Source: an uncultured Eubacteriales bacterium
GTDB taxonomy: Bacteria > Bacillota > Clostridia > Oscillospirales > Oscillospiraceae
Assembly: GCA_905201305.1 (NCBI GenBank)
Contig: CAJKNS010000055.1
Span: forward strand, 1-12,018
Length of the DNA: 12,018 nucleotides
Direction: 5' to 3'
The position numbers and the translations under genes were made by a program. Shown here piece by piece: positions 6,016 to 12,018 of this stretch; positions within the stretch are counted from its first letter, which is position 1, and each line of letters opens with the position of its first letter. Under the pieces are notes generated by a model, which ran no database searches, was not told the origin of the DNA, and was given only the letters and a program-made list of their open reading frames with translations.

Positions 6016-6639
6016 ATGTATAAGATTCTCATCTGCGATGATGAAACCGATATTCGCAATGCCCTGAACATCTATCTCAGTGCCCAGGGCTACGAAACCG
6101 TTCTCTGTGCCAACGGGCAGGAGGCGCTGGACGCTGTGGAGCAGGGCGATATCGGTCTGGTTCTGCTGGACATTATGATGCCCGTAATGGACGGGATCAC
6201 CGTGCTGTCCAAGCTGCGCAAAACCAGCAACGTGCCGGTGATTCTCCTGACCGCCAAGGGTGAGGATACCGACAAGGTGCTGGGACTGGACGTGGGCGCA
6301 GATGACTACATCACAAAGCCCTTCAACCCCATGGAGGTATTGGCGCGGGTCAAATCCCAGCTGCGCCGTTATCTTCAGCTGGGCGCAGCGGTCACTCCTA
6401 CAACGGAGCTGCGCTGCGGTCCTGTTTCCATGGATGACCGTTCCAAAACCGTAACGGTAGACGGAGATCCCATCAACCTGACCCCCACCGAGTATGAAAT
6501 TCTCAAGCTCTTTCTCACCCATCCCGGTCAGGTGTTCTCCATGGCGGAAATCTACCGCCAGGTCTGGAAGGAAGCACCCCTGGGGGCAGAAGGCACAGTG
6601 GCAGTACATATCCGGCACCTGCGAGAAAAATCGAGATAG
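6016..6639 (+). CDS. OmpR/PhoB-family response regulator, frameshifted near the C terminus
   Basis: Cytoplasmic DNA-binding partner of the downstream sensor kinase. The receiver domain (residues about 2-118) has the acidic pair D8-D9, phosphoacceptor D52 in VLLDIMMPVMDG, T79 and K101 in ITKPFNP. The winged-helix effector domain starts near 130 and includes INLTPTEYEILKLFLTHPG and GTVAVHIRHLREK. The open frame then ends abruptly in SR-stop (207 aa). Restoring one A in the run at 6626-6630 gives REKIEIDPANPR...VVWGQGYKFVST, ending at 6704 (229 aa), the normal family length with the C-terminal wing. As it stands the protein would lack that wing strand and probably bind DNA poorly. The ATG at 6016 is preferred because GGAAGGTG lies at a good distance; GTG at 6007 overlaps that site. 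The repaired stop is 15 bases before the kinase start, indicating one operon. Confidence 0.9.
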   Translation: MYKILICDDETDIRNALNIYLSAQGYETVLCANGQEALDAVEQGDIGLVLLDIMMPVMDGITVLSKLRKTSNVPVILLTAKGEDTDKVLGLDVGADDYITKPFNPMEVLARVKSQLRRYLQLGAAVTPTTELRCGPVSMDDRSKTVTVDGDPINLTPTEYEILKLFLTHPGQVFSMAEIYRQVWKEAPLGAEGTVAVHIRHLREKSR

Positions 6640-6704
6640 ACCCAGCCAATCCCCGCTGCTTAAAGGTGGTATGGGGGCAGGGCTATAAGTTTGTCTCCAC
6701 CTGA
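6625..6704 (+). other. Frameshift (missing A) and displaced 3' end of the response regulator gene
   Basis: The sequence has five A after GCGAG (6626-6630); six are needed to read REK-IEIDPANPR. Past the break, another frame encodes IEIDPANPR, then LKVVWGQGYKF, a canonical end of the winged-helix domain, stopping at TGA 6702-6704. A one-base loss in a homopolymer is the classic form of a sequencing indel or slippage mutation. A -1 ribosomal or transcriptional slip on the A-run would also restore the frame. Confidence 0.88.
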
Positions 6705-6719
6705 TTGGAGTGATTTCGG

Positions 6720-8897
6720 ATGCCTCAATTTATGAAGAAAACCGGATGGAAGGTGTTCGGCGCCATTGCCTGTATTCTGCTGCTGGCGGCAGGACTGTTC
6801 TTCGGAATTCTCACCCTGGTGGTGGCGGGGGATGGAGGCTTTACCAGCCAATCTGCACTGTATGACGGTCTGGTGGCGGATCGCCTGTACCGGGATGCCA
6901 ATGCAATTATGAACGACTACTTTGACCCCAGCGACCCATCCCACCCCTGGGTGTCCTACTACAGCGGCAGTATTTTCACCGGTGACAATTCCAATATGCT
7001 CTGGACCATTACCGCCCAAGGCAGCGATACCCCCGTACTCTCTACCTACGACGGGGAAGACAGCATGATGGATCTCAGCAGCGATTTTAGCTACACTGTC
7101 ACCGAATCGTCCCCCCGGGATGTCTACACCGTCGATACCCAGCTGTTTTACTGCGACGGCAAGCTCTATACCTACAGCGACGGCGACGATAAGTTTTCTC
7201 TTGTCAACTCCGCTTCCACCCAGAAAATCACTGGCATTGATTCCTATCCGGACACCATGCTGACCCTGGGCTTTACCTATAACGGCAGCCACTACGCCTA
7301 TGAAGATGACGAAGCCAAGCCGGGCTTTTACTGGACGGGTGACGATACCGAAACCTATACTGTGGTTGACACCACCTACACCATCACCTGCTACCTGCTG
7401 AAGGATATGCCCCATAACGACCAGTATCGCAAGCTCTATCTGCTTAGCAATACCCTGTATCGGGAGCGCTATGTCCTCTGCGGCATCACCGCCGGGCTGC
7501 TAATCCCCGCGCTGATTCTACTGGTACTGCTGTGCTGCACCGTTGGCCGGGTCAACGGCAAGCACGAAGCCGTGCTCAACCCCATTCATCGGATTCCCGG
7601 CGAAATTGCCCTGATCCCCATTGTGCTGGGGGTTGCATTGGGGCTGAGCGGACTGGACAGCAGCTTCTCCTACTATCAAACGGCGTTGATCGGGCTGGGC
7701 TTCTCCGCAGCCATCTGCGCCCCCTTCCTGGTCTATTTCTTCACTACCCTCTGCGCCCGAATCAAAACCCACACGCTGCTGCACAATACCCTTTGCGCCC
7801 GACTGTGGAGGCTCATTCGTAAGGCAGGGAAATCCGCCACCACCGCCGGAACCGCATTTTTCCTCCATCTGCCGCTGATCTGGAAGGTGATGGGCGCCTA
7901 TCTCGTCCTGTGTATTCTGGAGCTTATCGGACTGGGACTGTTTTTCTGGGGGGACGGGATTCTCTATTTCCTCTGGGCGATGGAAAAGCTCCTGCTGGGC
8001 GGCGTTATCGCCTATGTCTGCATGAGCTTCCTGCGGCTGAAATCCGGCGCCGAGCGCATCTCTGCCGGAGATTATAACACCAAGGTCCCCACCGATCATC
8101 TGGTGCTGGAATTCAAATCCACCGCAGATACCCTAAATCATATTCAGGACGGCATCAATACCGCTGTGGAGAGCCGTATGCGCTCTGAGCGGTTGAAAAC
8201 CGAGCTGATCACCAATGTATCCCACGACCTGAAAACCCCGCTGACGTCCATTGTCAGCTATGTGGACCTGCTCAAGCAGGAGCCCGCCGGTTCTCCCGCT
8301 GCCGAGGAATATCTCCAGGTATTGGACCGGCAATCTGCGCGGTTGAAAAAGCTCATCGAAGATCTGGTGGAGGCAAGCAAGGCGTCCACCGGCAATATCA
8401 CCGTCCACGCCGCACCGCTGGACTTCTCTATGATGCTGGGTCAGGCGCTGGGCGAATACAGCGAGCGGCTGGAAAAAGCCGGTCTGACCCCGGTGGCAAA
8501 GCTGCCGGAAGCGCCGGTGATGATCTCTGCCGACGGGCGGCTACTGTGGCGGATTCTGGACAATCTTCTGGGCAACGCCGTAAAATACGCCATGCCCGGC
8601 ACCAGATTGTATGTTACCCTCACCGCCGACACCCACGCCATTGTCACCTTCCGGAACATTTCCCGGGAGCCGCTGGATGTCACTCCCGAGGAGCTTATGG
8701 AACGCTTTGTACGAGGCGATTCCTCCCGGCATACCGAGGGCAGCGGGCTTGGTCTTTCCATCGCACAGAGCCTTGCAGAGTCCATGGGCGGCGAATTCCT
8801 GCTGTCGGTAGACGGCGACCTGTTTAAAGCAGCTGTGGTATTCCCCACGCTGCCCACGCCCAAGCCCCAGGAGCCAGACGCCAAAGATACCGAATAA
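6720..8897 (+). CDS. Membrane-bound sensor histidine kinase of the two-component system
   Basis: Autophosphorylates on histidine and passes phosphate to the upstream response regulator. It is long (725 aa). TM1 is about residues 11-36. An extracytoplasmic domain of about 210 residues (about 37-248) is rich in Tyr, Asp, Ser and Thr and matches no sensor family I know. Hydrophobic segments follow at about 252-274, 293-312, 319-345, 385-408 and 412-437, so the N-terminal half is polytopic with a cytoplasmic-type basic stretch between (about 346-380). A HAMP-like linker (RISAGDYNTKVPTDHL) leads to the H-box NVSHDLKTPLTSIVSYVDLL with H502. The ATPase domain has the N-box LDNLLGNAVKYA (N615, N619) and GSGLGLSIAQSL (674 onward). 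All catalytic motifs are intact, so the kinase is not decayed even though its partner gene is frameshifted. The ATG at 6720 follows GGAG (6707-6710). Signal unknown; envelope or cell-wall sensing is only a guess from the neighbours. Confidence 0.93.
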   Translation: MPQFMKKTGWKVFGAIACILLLAAGLFFGILTLVVAGDGGFTSQSALYDGLVADRLYRDANAIMNDYFDPSDPSHPWVSYYSGSIFTGDNSNMLWTITAQGSDTPVLSTYDGEDSMMDLSSDFSYTVTESSPRDVYTVDTQLFYCDGKLYTYSDGDDKFSLVNSASTQKITGIDSYPDTMLTLGFTYNGSHYAYEDDEAKPGFYWTGDDTETYTVVDTTYTITCYLLKDMPHNDQYRKLYLLSNTLYRERYVLCGITAGLLIPALILLVLLCCTVGRVNGKHEAVLNPIHRIPGEIALIPIVLGVALGLSGLDSSFSYYQTALIGLGFSAAICAPFLVYFFTTLCARIKTHTLLHNTLCARLWRLIRKAGKSATTAGTAFFLHLPLIWKVMGAYLVLCILELIGLGLFFWGDGILYFLWAMEKLLLGGVIAYVCMSFLRLKSGAERISAGDYNTKVPTDHLVLEFKSTADTLNHIQDGINTAVESRMRSERLKTELITNVSHDLKTPLTSIVSYVDLLKQEPAGSPAAEEYLQVLDRQSARLKKLIEDLVEASKASTGNITVHAAPLDFSMMLGQALGEYSERLEKAGLTPVAKLPEAPVMISADGRLLWRILDNLLGNAVKYAMPGTRLYVTLTADTHAIVTFRNISREPLDVTPEELMERFVRGDSSRHTEGSGLGLSIAQSLAESMGGEFLLSVDGDLFKAAVVFPTLPTPKPQEPDAKDTE

Positions 8898-8902
8898 GAA
8901 TC

Positions 8903-8940
8903 ACCCCCGGTGCATCCTTTTGATGGGATGTACCGGGGGT
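8903..8940. terminator. Shared hairpin between convergent genes (kinase + and GH25 -)
   Basis: ACCCCCGGTGCATCC (8903-8917) pairs over 15 bp (one wobble) with GGATGTACCGGGGGT (8926-8940). On the + strand it is followed by CTAATTTTA, on the - strand by GATTCTT. The T-tracts are imperfect on both sides, but its place between two converging stops (8897 and 8947) supports a bidirectional terminator. Confidence 0.8.
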
Positions 8941-8946
8941 CTAATT

Positions 8947-10395
8947 TTATTCCGATTGCTGCTCGGTATATTGGATATACCGCAGCAGGATTGCCACCGC
9001 CTGTTCCCGGGTGGCATTGCTTTCGGGCAGGATATTTCCGTCACTGCCTCTGAGGATGTCATTCTCCACCGCCCATGCCACTGCCTTTTGGGCATAGTCC
9101 GCAACCTTTGCCGCATCCCCGAAGTCAGACAGGCTACCGGCTGTCTCGGGCTCCCCGCTGAGACGATAGAGCATGGTCAGCAAATCCTGACGAATCATGG
9201 ACTGATCCGGCGCAAACTGCGTGCCGCCAATGCCCTGAACAACGTTGTTCTGCTGTGCCCAGGTAATGGCGTCCCGGTAATAATCCATGGTAAGGTCCGT
9301 AAAGGTGCTGGAGCCACTGACCGCAGGACTGCCGTTGAGCCGATAAATCATAGCCACCAGCTGTCCTCTGGTGGTGGTTTCGTCAGGAGAGAAACGGTTG
9401 GGGGCGGTGCCGTTAATGATCCCCTGCTGATACGCCTGAAGAATATCTCCATAGCTCCACCGATTGAGCGATACATCCACAAACGGCAGACCCGAAATGC
9501 CGCCATCATACCAGTAATTCAGATCCACGTTCTTCGGTTTCTCCGGATCCCCCTGGTCAGAAATCCCCGCTACATATCCGCTGGAGGTACACTGCCAGAA
9601 TTCGTGATTGCCGGAATAATCGGTCTTTGACGTATAATGAGCCAGCCAAACTGCCCCATTGAGCTTGTCCGCATTCAGCTGCTTCTCCAGCATATTCTTA
9701 TTGGCATAGACCGCGCCGCGATAGCCTGCTGCCCGCACCTCTGCCAAAAACGCATTACAGACGGCAGTCGCCGCACTCTTGGACAGTTTTGCCTGATACA
9801 GCCGTCCGGTCAGCCGCCCGGTGCCGGGATCCTCGGCATATTCATAATCAATGACCACCGGCAGAGTGACTGCATAGTTACCGATTCGATTCAGTACATA
9901 TCGAGCCTCTTCCCTTGCCTCCGCCGTAGTGGTTGCCTGAGAATAGATATAAACGCCCACCTGAACGCCGCTGTCAATGGCATTTTTCAGGTTCTCATAC
10001 ACCCTGCTGTCCTCTGCCAGGCTTCCGCTGCCCCAGCCGCGATAACCAACCCGGATAAACGCAAAATCAATGCCGCCAGCCTTGACCTTTGCCCAGTCGA
10101 TTTTCCCCTGAAACTGCGACACGTCGATTCCCTTGCGCAGGGTTTCGCCGCTTTTCAGCGCCCGGGGGGTAAACCAGGAGTGGTCCACACCGACCGCCTG
10201 CAGCTGAATATTATCCATGCCCCCACGATACATCTCAGACCAATACTGGGGGTCATCCATATCGACCTCGGTCTCAAAATAAGGTTCTTCCTGGGAGTAT
10301 GTATCCGCATCTGATGCCATTGCCGCCGGGATCATGCAGCTCTGTACCAGCAGCATTGCCGCCAGCAGTATGCCAATCCTTTTCATTTGTTTCAT
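8947..10395 (-). CDS. Secreted GH25 lysozyme (N-acetylmuramidase) with three C-terminal SLH repeats
   Basis: Predicted to cleave the MurNAc-GlcNAc beta-1,4 bond of peptidoglycan outside the membrane. Residues 1-27 are a signal peptide (KQMKR, hydrophobic core, PAAMA-SDA cleavage). VQSC at 17-20 is a poor lipobox because of Q. A linker of about 60 residues follows. The GH25 domain (about 88-297) has GIDVSQFQGKIDW (D91), GIDFAFIRVGYRGWG, GVYIYSQA, the catalytic pair in VVIDYEYA (D183, E185), and DLNYW at its end. Three SLH repeats follow: FVDVSLNRWSYGDI..., FTDLTMDYYRDAI... and LSDFGDAAKVADYA... (about 305-355, 364-415, 420-475). SLH domains generally bind pyruvylated secondary wall polymer, so the enzyme is probably wall-anchored. 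Start ATG at 10395 follows GGGAG; a second ATG three codons later could also serve. Monocistronic, with promoter and dyad upstream. Role could be growth/autolysis or attack on other cells. Confidence 0.94.
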   Translation of the reverse strand: MKQMKRIGILLAAMLLVQSCMIPAAMASDADTYSQEEPYFETEVDMDDPQYWSEMYRGGMDNIQLQAVGVDHSWFTPRALKSGETLRKGIDVSQFQGKIDWAKVKAGGIDFAFIRVGYRGWGSGSLAEDSRVYENLKNAIDSGVQVGVYIYSQATTTAEAREEARYVLNRIGNYAVTLPVVIDYEYAEDPGTGRLTGRLYQAKLSKSAATAVCNAFLAEVRAAGYRGAVYANKNMLEKQLNADKLNGAVWLAHYTSKTDYSGNHEFWQCTSSGYVAGISDQGDPEKPKNVDLNYWYDGGISGLPFVDVSLNRWSYGDILQAYQQGIINGTAPNRFSPDETTTRGQLVAMIYRLNGSPAVSGSSTFTDLTMDYYRDAITWAQQNNVVQGIGGTQFAPDQSMIRQDLLTMLYRLSGEPETAGSLSDFGDAAKVADYAQKAVAWAVENDILRGSDGNILPESNATREQAVAILLRYIQYTEQQSE

Positions 10396-10418
10396 CTCCG
10401 TGCTCCCTTCTCATAATG

Positions 10419-10433
10419 GTTACAGATTGTAAC
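10419..10433. promoter_or_regulatory. Possible operator at the GH25 start site: perfect dyad GTTACA-N3-TGTAAC
   Basis: GTTACAGATTGTAAC is a perfect 6-bp inverted repeat centred just downstream of the -10 box, across the predicted transcription start. On the minus strand the same bases can be read as TGTTAC-N4-TGTAAC, one base short of the WalR (YycF) pattern TGTWAH-N5-TGTWAH. WalR is the response regulator that controls wall hydrolases in Firmicutes. The assignment to a regulator is speculative; the dyad itself is plain. Confidence 0.5.
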
Positions 10434-10439
10434 ATTTCT

Positions 10440-10468
10440 ATTGTATCATAGGTTTCGACAATCTGCAA
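10440..10468 (-). promoter_or_regulatory. Promoter of the GH25 lysozyme gene
   Basis: On the minus strand: TTGCAG (10468-10463), a 17-base spacer, then TACAAT (10445-10440), with TGA just before the -10. The expected start is about 10433, leaving a leader of about 40 nt. No other gene lies between it and the start codon. Confidence 0.8.
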
Positions 10469-10481
10469 CCGTTTTGCGCAT

Positions 10482-10509
10482 AAAAATGGGCGCTTTCGCG
10501 CCCATTTTT
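10482..10509 (-). terminator. Rho-independent terminator of the solute-binding protein gene
   Basis: AAAAATGGGCGC (10482-10493) and GCGCCCATTTTT (10498-10509) form a perfect 12-bp stem. Read on the minus strand the loop is GAAA, a stable GNRA tetraloop, and the 3' arm ends in TTTTT. It lies about 15 bases after the stop at 10524. The stem is symmetric and could also stop transcripts entering from the other side. Confidence 0.9.
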
Positions 10510-10523
10510 AATTTCCCAGTGGT

Positions 10524-12018
10524 TCAGCTGGTTTCGCCCAGATAGATGCTCACACGGTTCTGAATCAGCGCCGCCACATCCTCTGCGGACTTATCGCCGG
10601 AGAAGTAGGCAGCCGATTCCTCGTTGATGATATCCATTATATCAGTATCGTAGTTACCGCCCACAGAAGCGCCGTCCACCATAGCCTTGAAATCATCCAC
10701 CTGCTCCTGGGTCAGGGGCGAAAGGGTATATTCGGTGTCGCCAATGTAGGTAGACTGGTCATAGTAGACCTTCTCACCGTTTTCATCGGTGTAGTAATCC
10801 TGTTCCATCGCCTCTGCCAGCGCCTTATCCAGCGCAGACTTGGTCACCGGGAAGTTCCACTGATCCCCCTGGAAGTCGTCAGAAAGCAGAGTCTTGATGA
10901 AGTCCCATGCCACATCCGTATATTTGGACTTTGCGGAAATCGCCAGACCGCCGCTGACGCTGACCTGAACGCCGCTGCCCTCGTCAGTGGGATAACCGAT
11001 GTTCACCATGCCGAAGTCTTTGTTATTATAAATACCGTAGAATTCCTTCAGAGAATAGCTGTCGCCGGAAATGTAGGAGGTGGTCATCAGCAAATCGCCG
11101 GACTGAAGCATCTGATAGCCATCGTCAGAGCTGATCGTAGCTTCATCACTGTTGTCGCCATACAGCTCGTCCTCGGTGGGCAGCTTGGCGGATGCAGTCA
11201 GGAGCTGCTTGAATGCATCGCTGTCAAAGGAGCAGGCCGCCTTGCCGTAGTCCACAAACTGGTTCATGTTCTGATAAACCATCTGCTGGAGGAAGCCGAC
11301 CTGGGTGGTATACTCCATCACGGTAACGGTGTCGTCCAGCCCCTCAATCACCTGTGCCATGTCCGCCATGTTCCAGGAGGTCCGGTCCCCAACCAGCTTT
11401 ACGCTGGCAATCAGAGTCTGTACATTGAAGCTATAGGGCATACCATAGAGCTTGCCGTCGGAGGTATAGGCCTTCAATGCGCCTGCCACCAGATTGTCCT
11501 GAGAGATGCTGTCGTCCTTTTCCATCAGTGTGCTGAGGTCGGCCAGCGCACCCTTTGCAATGTACTTATCCTGATGTCCGGTGGACAGGGAGATGATGTC
11601 CGGGCAGTTGCCGGAAATGACGTCCCGGTCCAGCTGCTGAGAGCCCAGCGTATAGTCATCGTCTGTGTTATACTGGCTGTAGTCCACCAGAGTAATGCGG
11701 TATTCGTTGCTCTTGCGGTTATAGTCGATGACCGCATCCTTGAGGCTGCTGTCCAGATACTCCGCGCCCAGAGTCAGAAGGGTCCGCTCAGGAATCTCCG
11801 AAGCGGGTGTTTTGGTCAGGGTGCCCATTTCAAAGGTGTTGTTGCCCTTCATGCTGAACCGATTGCAGAGCACCAGAATCTGATCGTCGCCCACAGCTGC
11901 CACACCGGTCAGGTTGCTGGCATTGATGTCGGAGTCCAGCCAGGAGAGCAGCTTGGTGGAAACGCCGGTGCCGATATCCACACTGTAGAGATAGTTGCCG
12001 TCAGACGCCATCAGGGTG
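10524..12018 (-). CDS. Extracellular solute-binding protein of an ABC importer (5' partial, runs off the right edge)
   Basis: Likely the substrate-capturing subunit of an ABC uptake system, probably for sugars, exported and membrane-tethered. About 498 codons are present. The frame is open to the edge (TLMASDGNYLYSV...), so the ATG at 12011 is probably internal and the signal peptide lies outside. The first ~70 residues (SDGNYLYSVDIGTGVSTKLL, then GVAAVGDDQILVLCN) look like blades of a beta-propeller-type repeat. From about residue 75 a type-1 solute-binding fold begins: RTLLTLGAEYLDSSLKDAV, then CPDIISLSTGHQDKYIAKGALADLS, GKLYGMPYSFNVQTLI, GGLAISAKSKYTDVAWDFIKTLL and FPVTKSALDKAL. The many Asp/Glu and few Cys suit an extracellular protein. 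The gene ends at its own terminator, so permease genes, if present, would have to be upstream, outside the window. The substrate cannot be named. Confidence 0.85.
   Translation of the reverse strand, partial: TLMASDGNYLYSVDIGTGVSTKLLSWLDSDINASNLTGVAAVGDDQILVLCNRFSMKGNNTFEMGTLTKTPASEIPERTLLTLGAEYLDSSLKDAVIDYNRKSNEYRITLVDYSQYNTDDDYTLGSQQLDRDVISGNCPDIISLSTGHQDKYIAKGALADLSTLMEKDDSISQDNLVAGALKAYTSDGKLYGMPYSFNVQTLIASVKLVGDRTSWNMADMAQVIEGLDDTVTVMEYTTQVGFLQQMVYQNMNQFVDYGKAACSFDSDAFKQLLTASAKLPTEDELYGDNSDEATISSDDGYQMLQSGDLLMTTSYISGDSYSLKEFYGIYNNKDFGMVNIGYPTDEGSGVQVSVSGGLAISAKSKYTDVAWDFIKTLLSDDFQGDQWNFPVTKSALDKALAEAMEQDYYTDENGEKVYYDQSTYIGDTEYTLSPLTQEQVDDFKAMVDGASVGGNYDTDIMDIINEESAAYFSGDKSAEDVAALIQNRVSIYLGETS

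Noticed and set aside
8920..9630. Plus-strand open frames opposite the GH25 gene, about 8920-9630 and 9637-10314
   Set aside because: Antisense to an intact gene with clear catalytic and SLH motifs; the translations show no domain and no translation signals.
10330..10350. The GH25 protein as a lipoprotein (VQSC)
   Set aside because: Gln before the Ser-Cys is a poor lipobox and a good signal peptidase I site (PAAMA-S) follows; SLH repeats already explain its anchoring.

Overview
The window looks like chromosomal DNA of an anaerobic, low-to-medium GC Gram-positive bacterium of the Clostridia, most likely an Oscillospirales-type gut organism. This rests on a CoA-dependent pyruvate:ferredoxin oxidoreductase, strong AGGAGG-type ribosome binding sites, clean TTGACA/TATAAT-like promoters, compact hairpin-plus-T terminators, an SLH-anchored GH25 muramidase and a large multi-pass sensor kinase. 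The taxonomic placement is inference. I see no mobile element, CRISPR array, tRNA or rRNA.

Layout. (1) 2-3026 (+): most of a pyruvate:ferredoxin oxidoreductase gene (its first ~180 codons lie before the window), split by a single-base frameshift near 1565-1571, then a strong terminator. (2) 3071-3544: a gene-free interval that holds a near-consensus promoter, about 190 nt of strongly folded sequence and a perfect terminator. This is a candidate stand-alone small RNA whose apical loop carries TCACCTCC, the anti-Shine-Dalgarno sequence. The promoter of the next gene follows directly. (3) 3545-4348 (+): a GntR/HutC-family regulator with a UTRA ligand domain, monocistronic. (4) 4504-5889 (+): murC (UDP-N-acetylmuramate-L-alanine ligase), with its own promoter, which is overlaid by a perfect 7-bp inverted repeat. 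(5) 6016-8897 (+): a two-component operon. The OmpR/PhoB-type response regulator is broken near its C terminus by loss of one A in an A-run, and the 725-residue sensor kinase is intact. (6) 8947-10395 (-): a secreted GH25 lysozyme with three SLH repeats, convergent with the kinase and sharing a hairpin with it. (7) 10524 to the right edge (-): the C-terminal part of an extracellular solute-binding protein, with its own terminator.

Functional links. Nearly every unit has its own promoter and terminator, so the window is a row of independent transcription units rather than one pathway. MurC and the GH25 enzyme act on peptidoglycan synthesis and cleavage. The two-component system lies between them and may sense the envelope, but nothing in the sequence shows its ligand or targets.

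The most interesting part is the candidate small RNA at about 3257-3447. Two independent one-base frameshifts in otherwise well-preserved genes (PFOR and the response regulator) also need checking. They may be sequencing or assembly errors, real recent mutations or, less likely, recoding sites.
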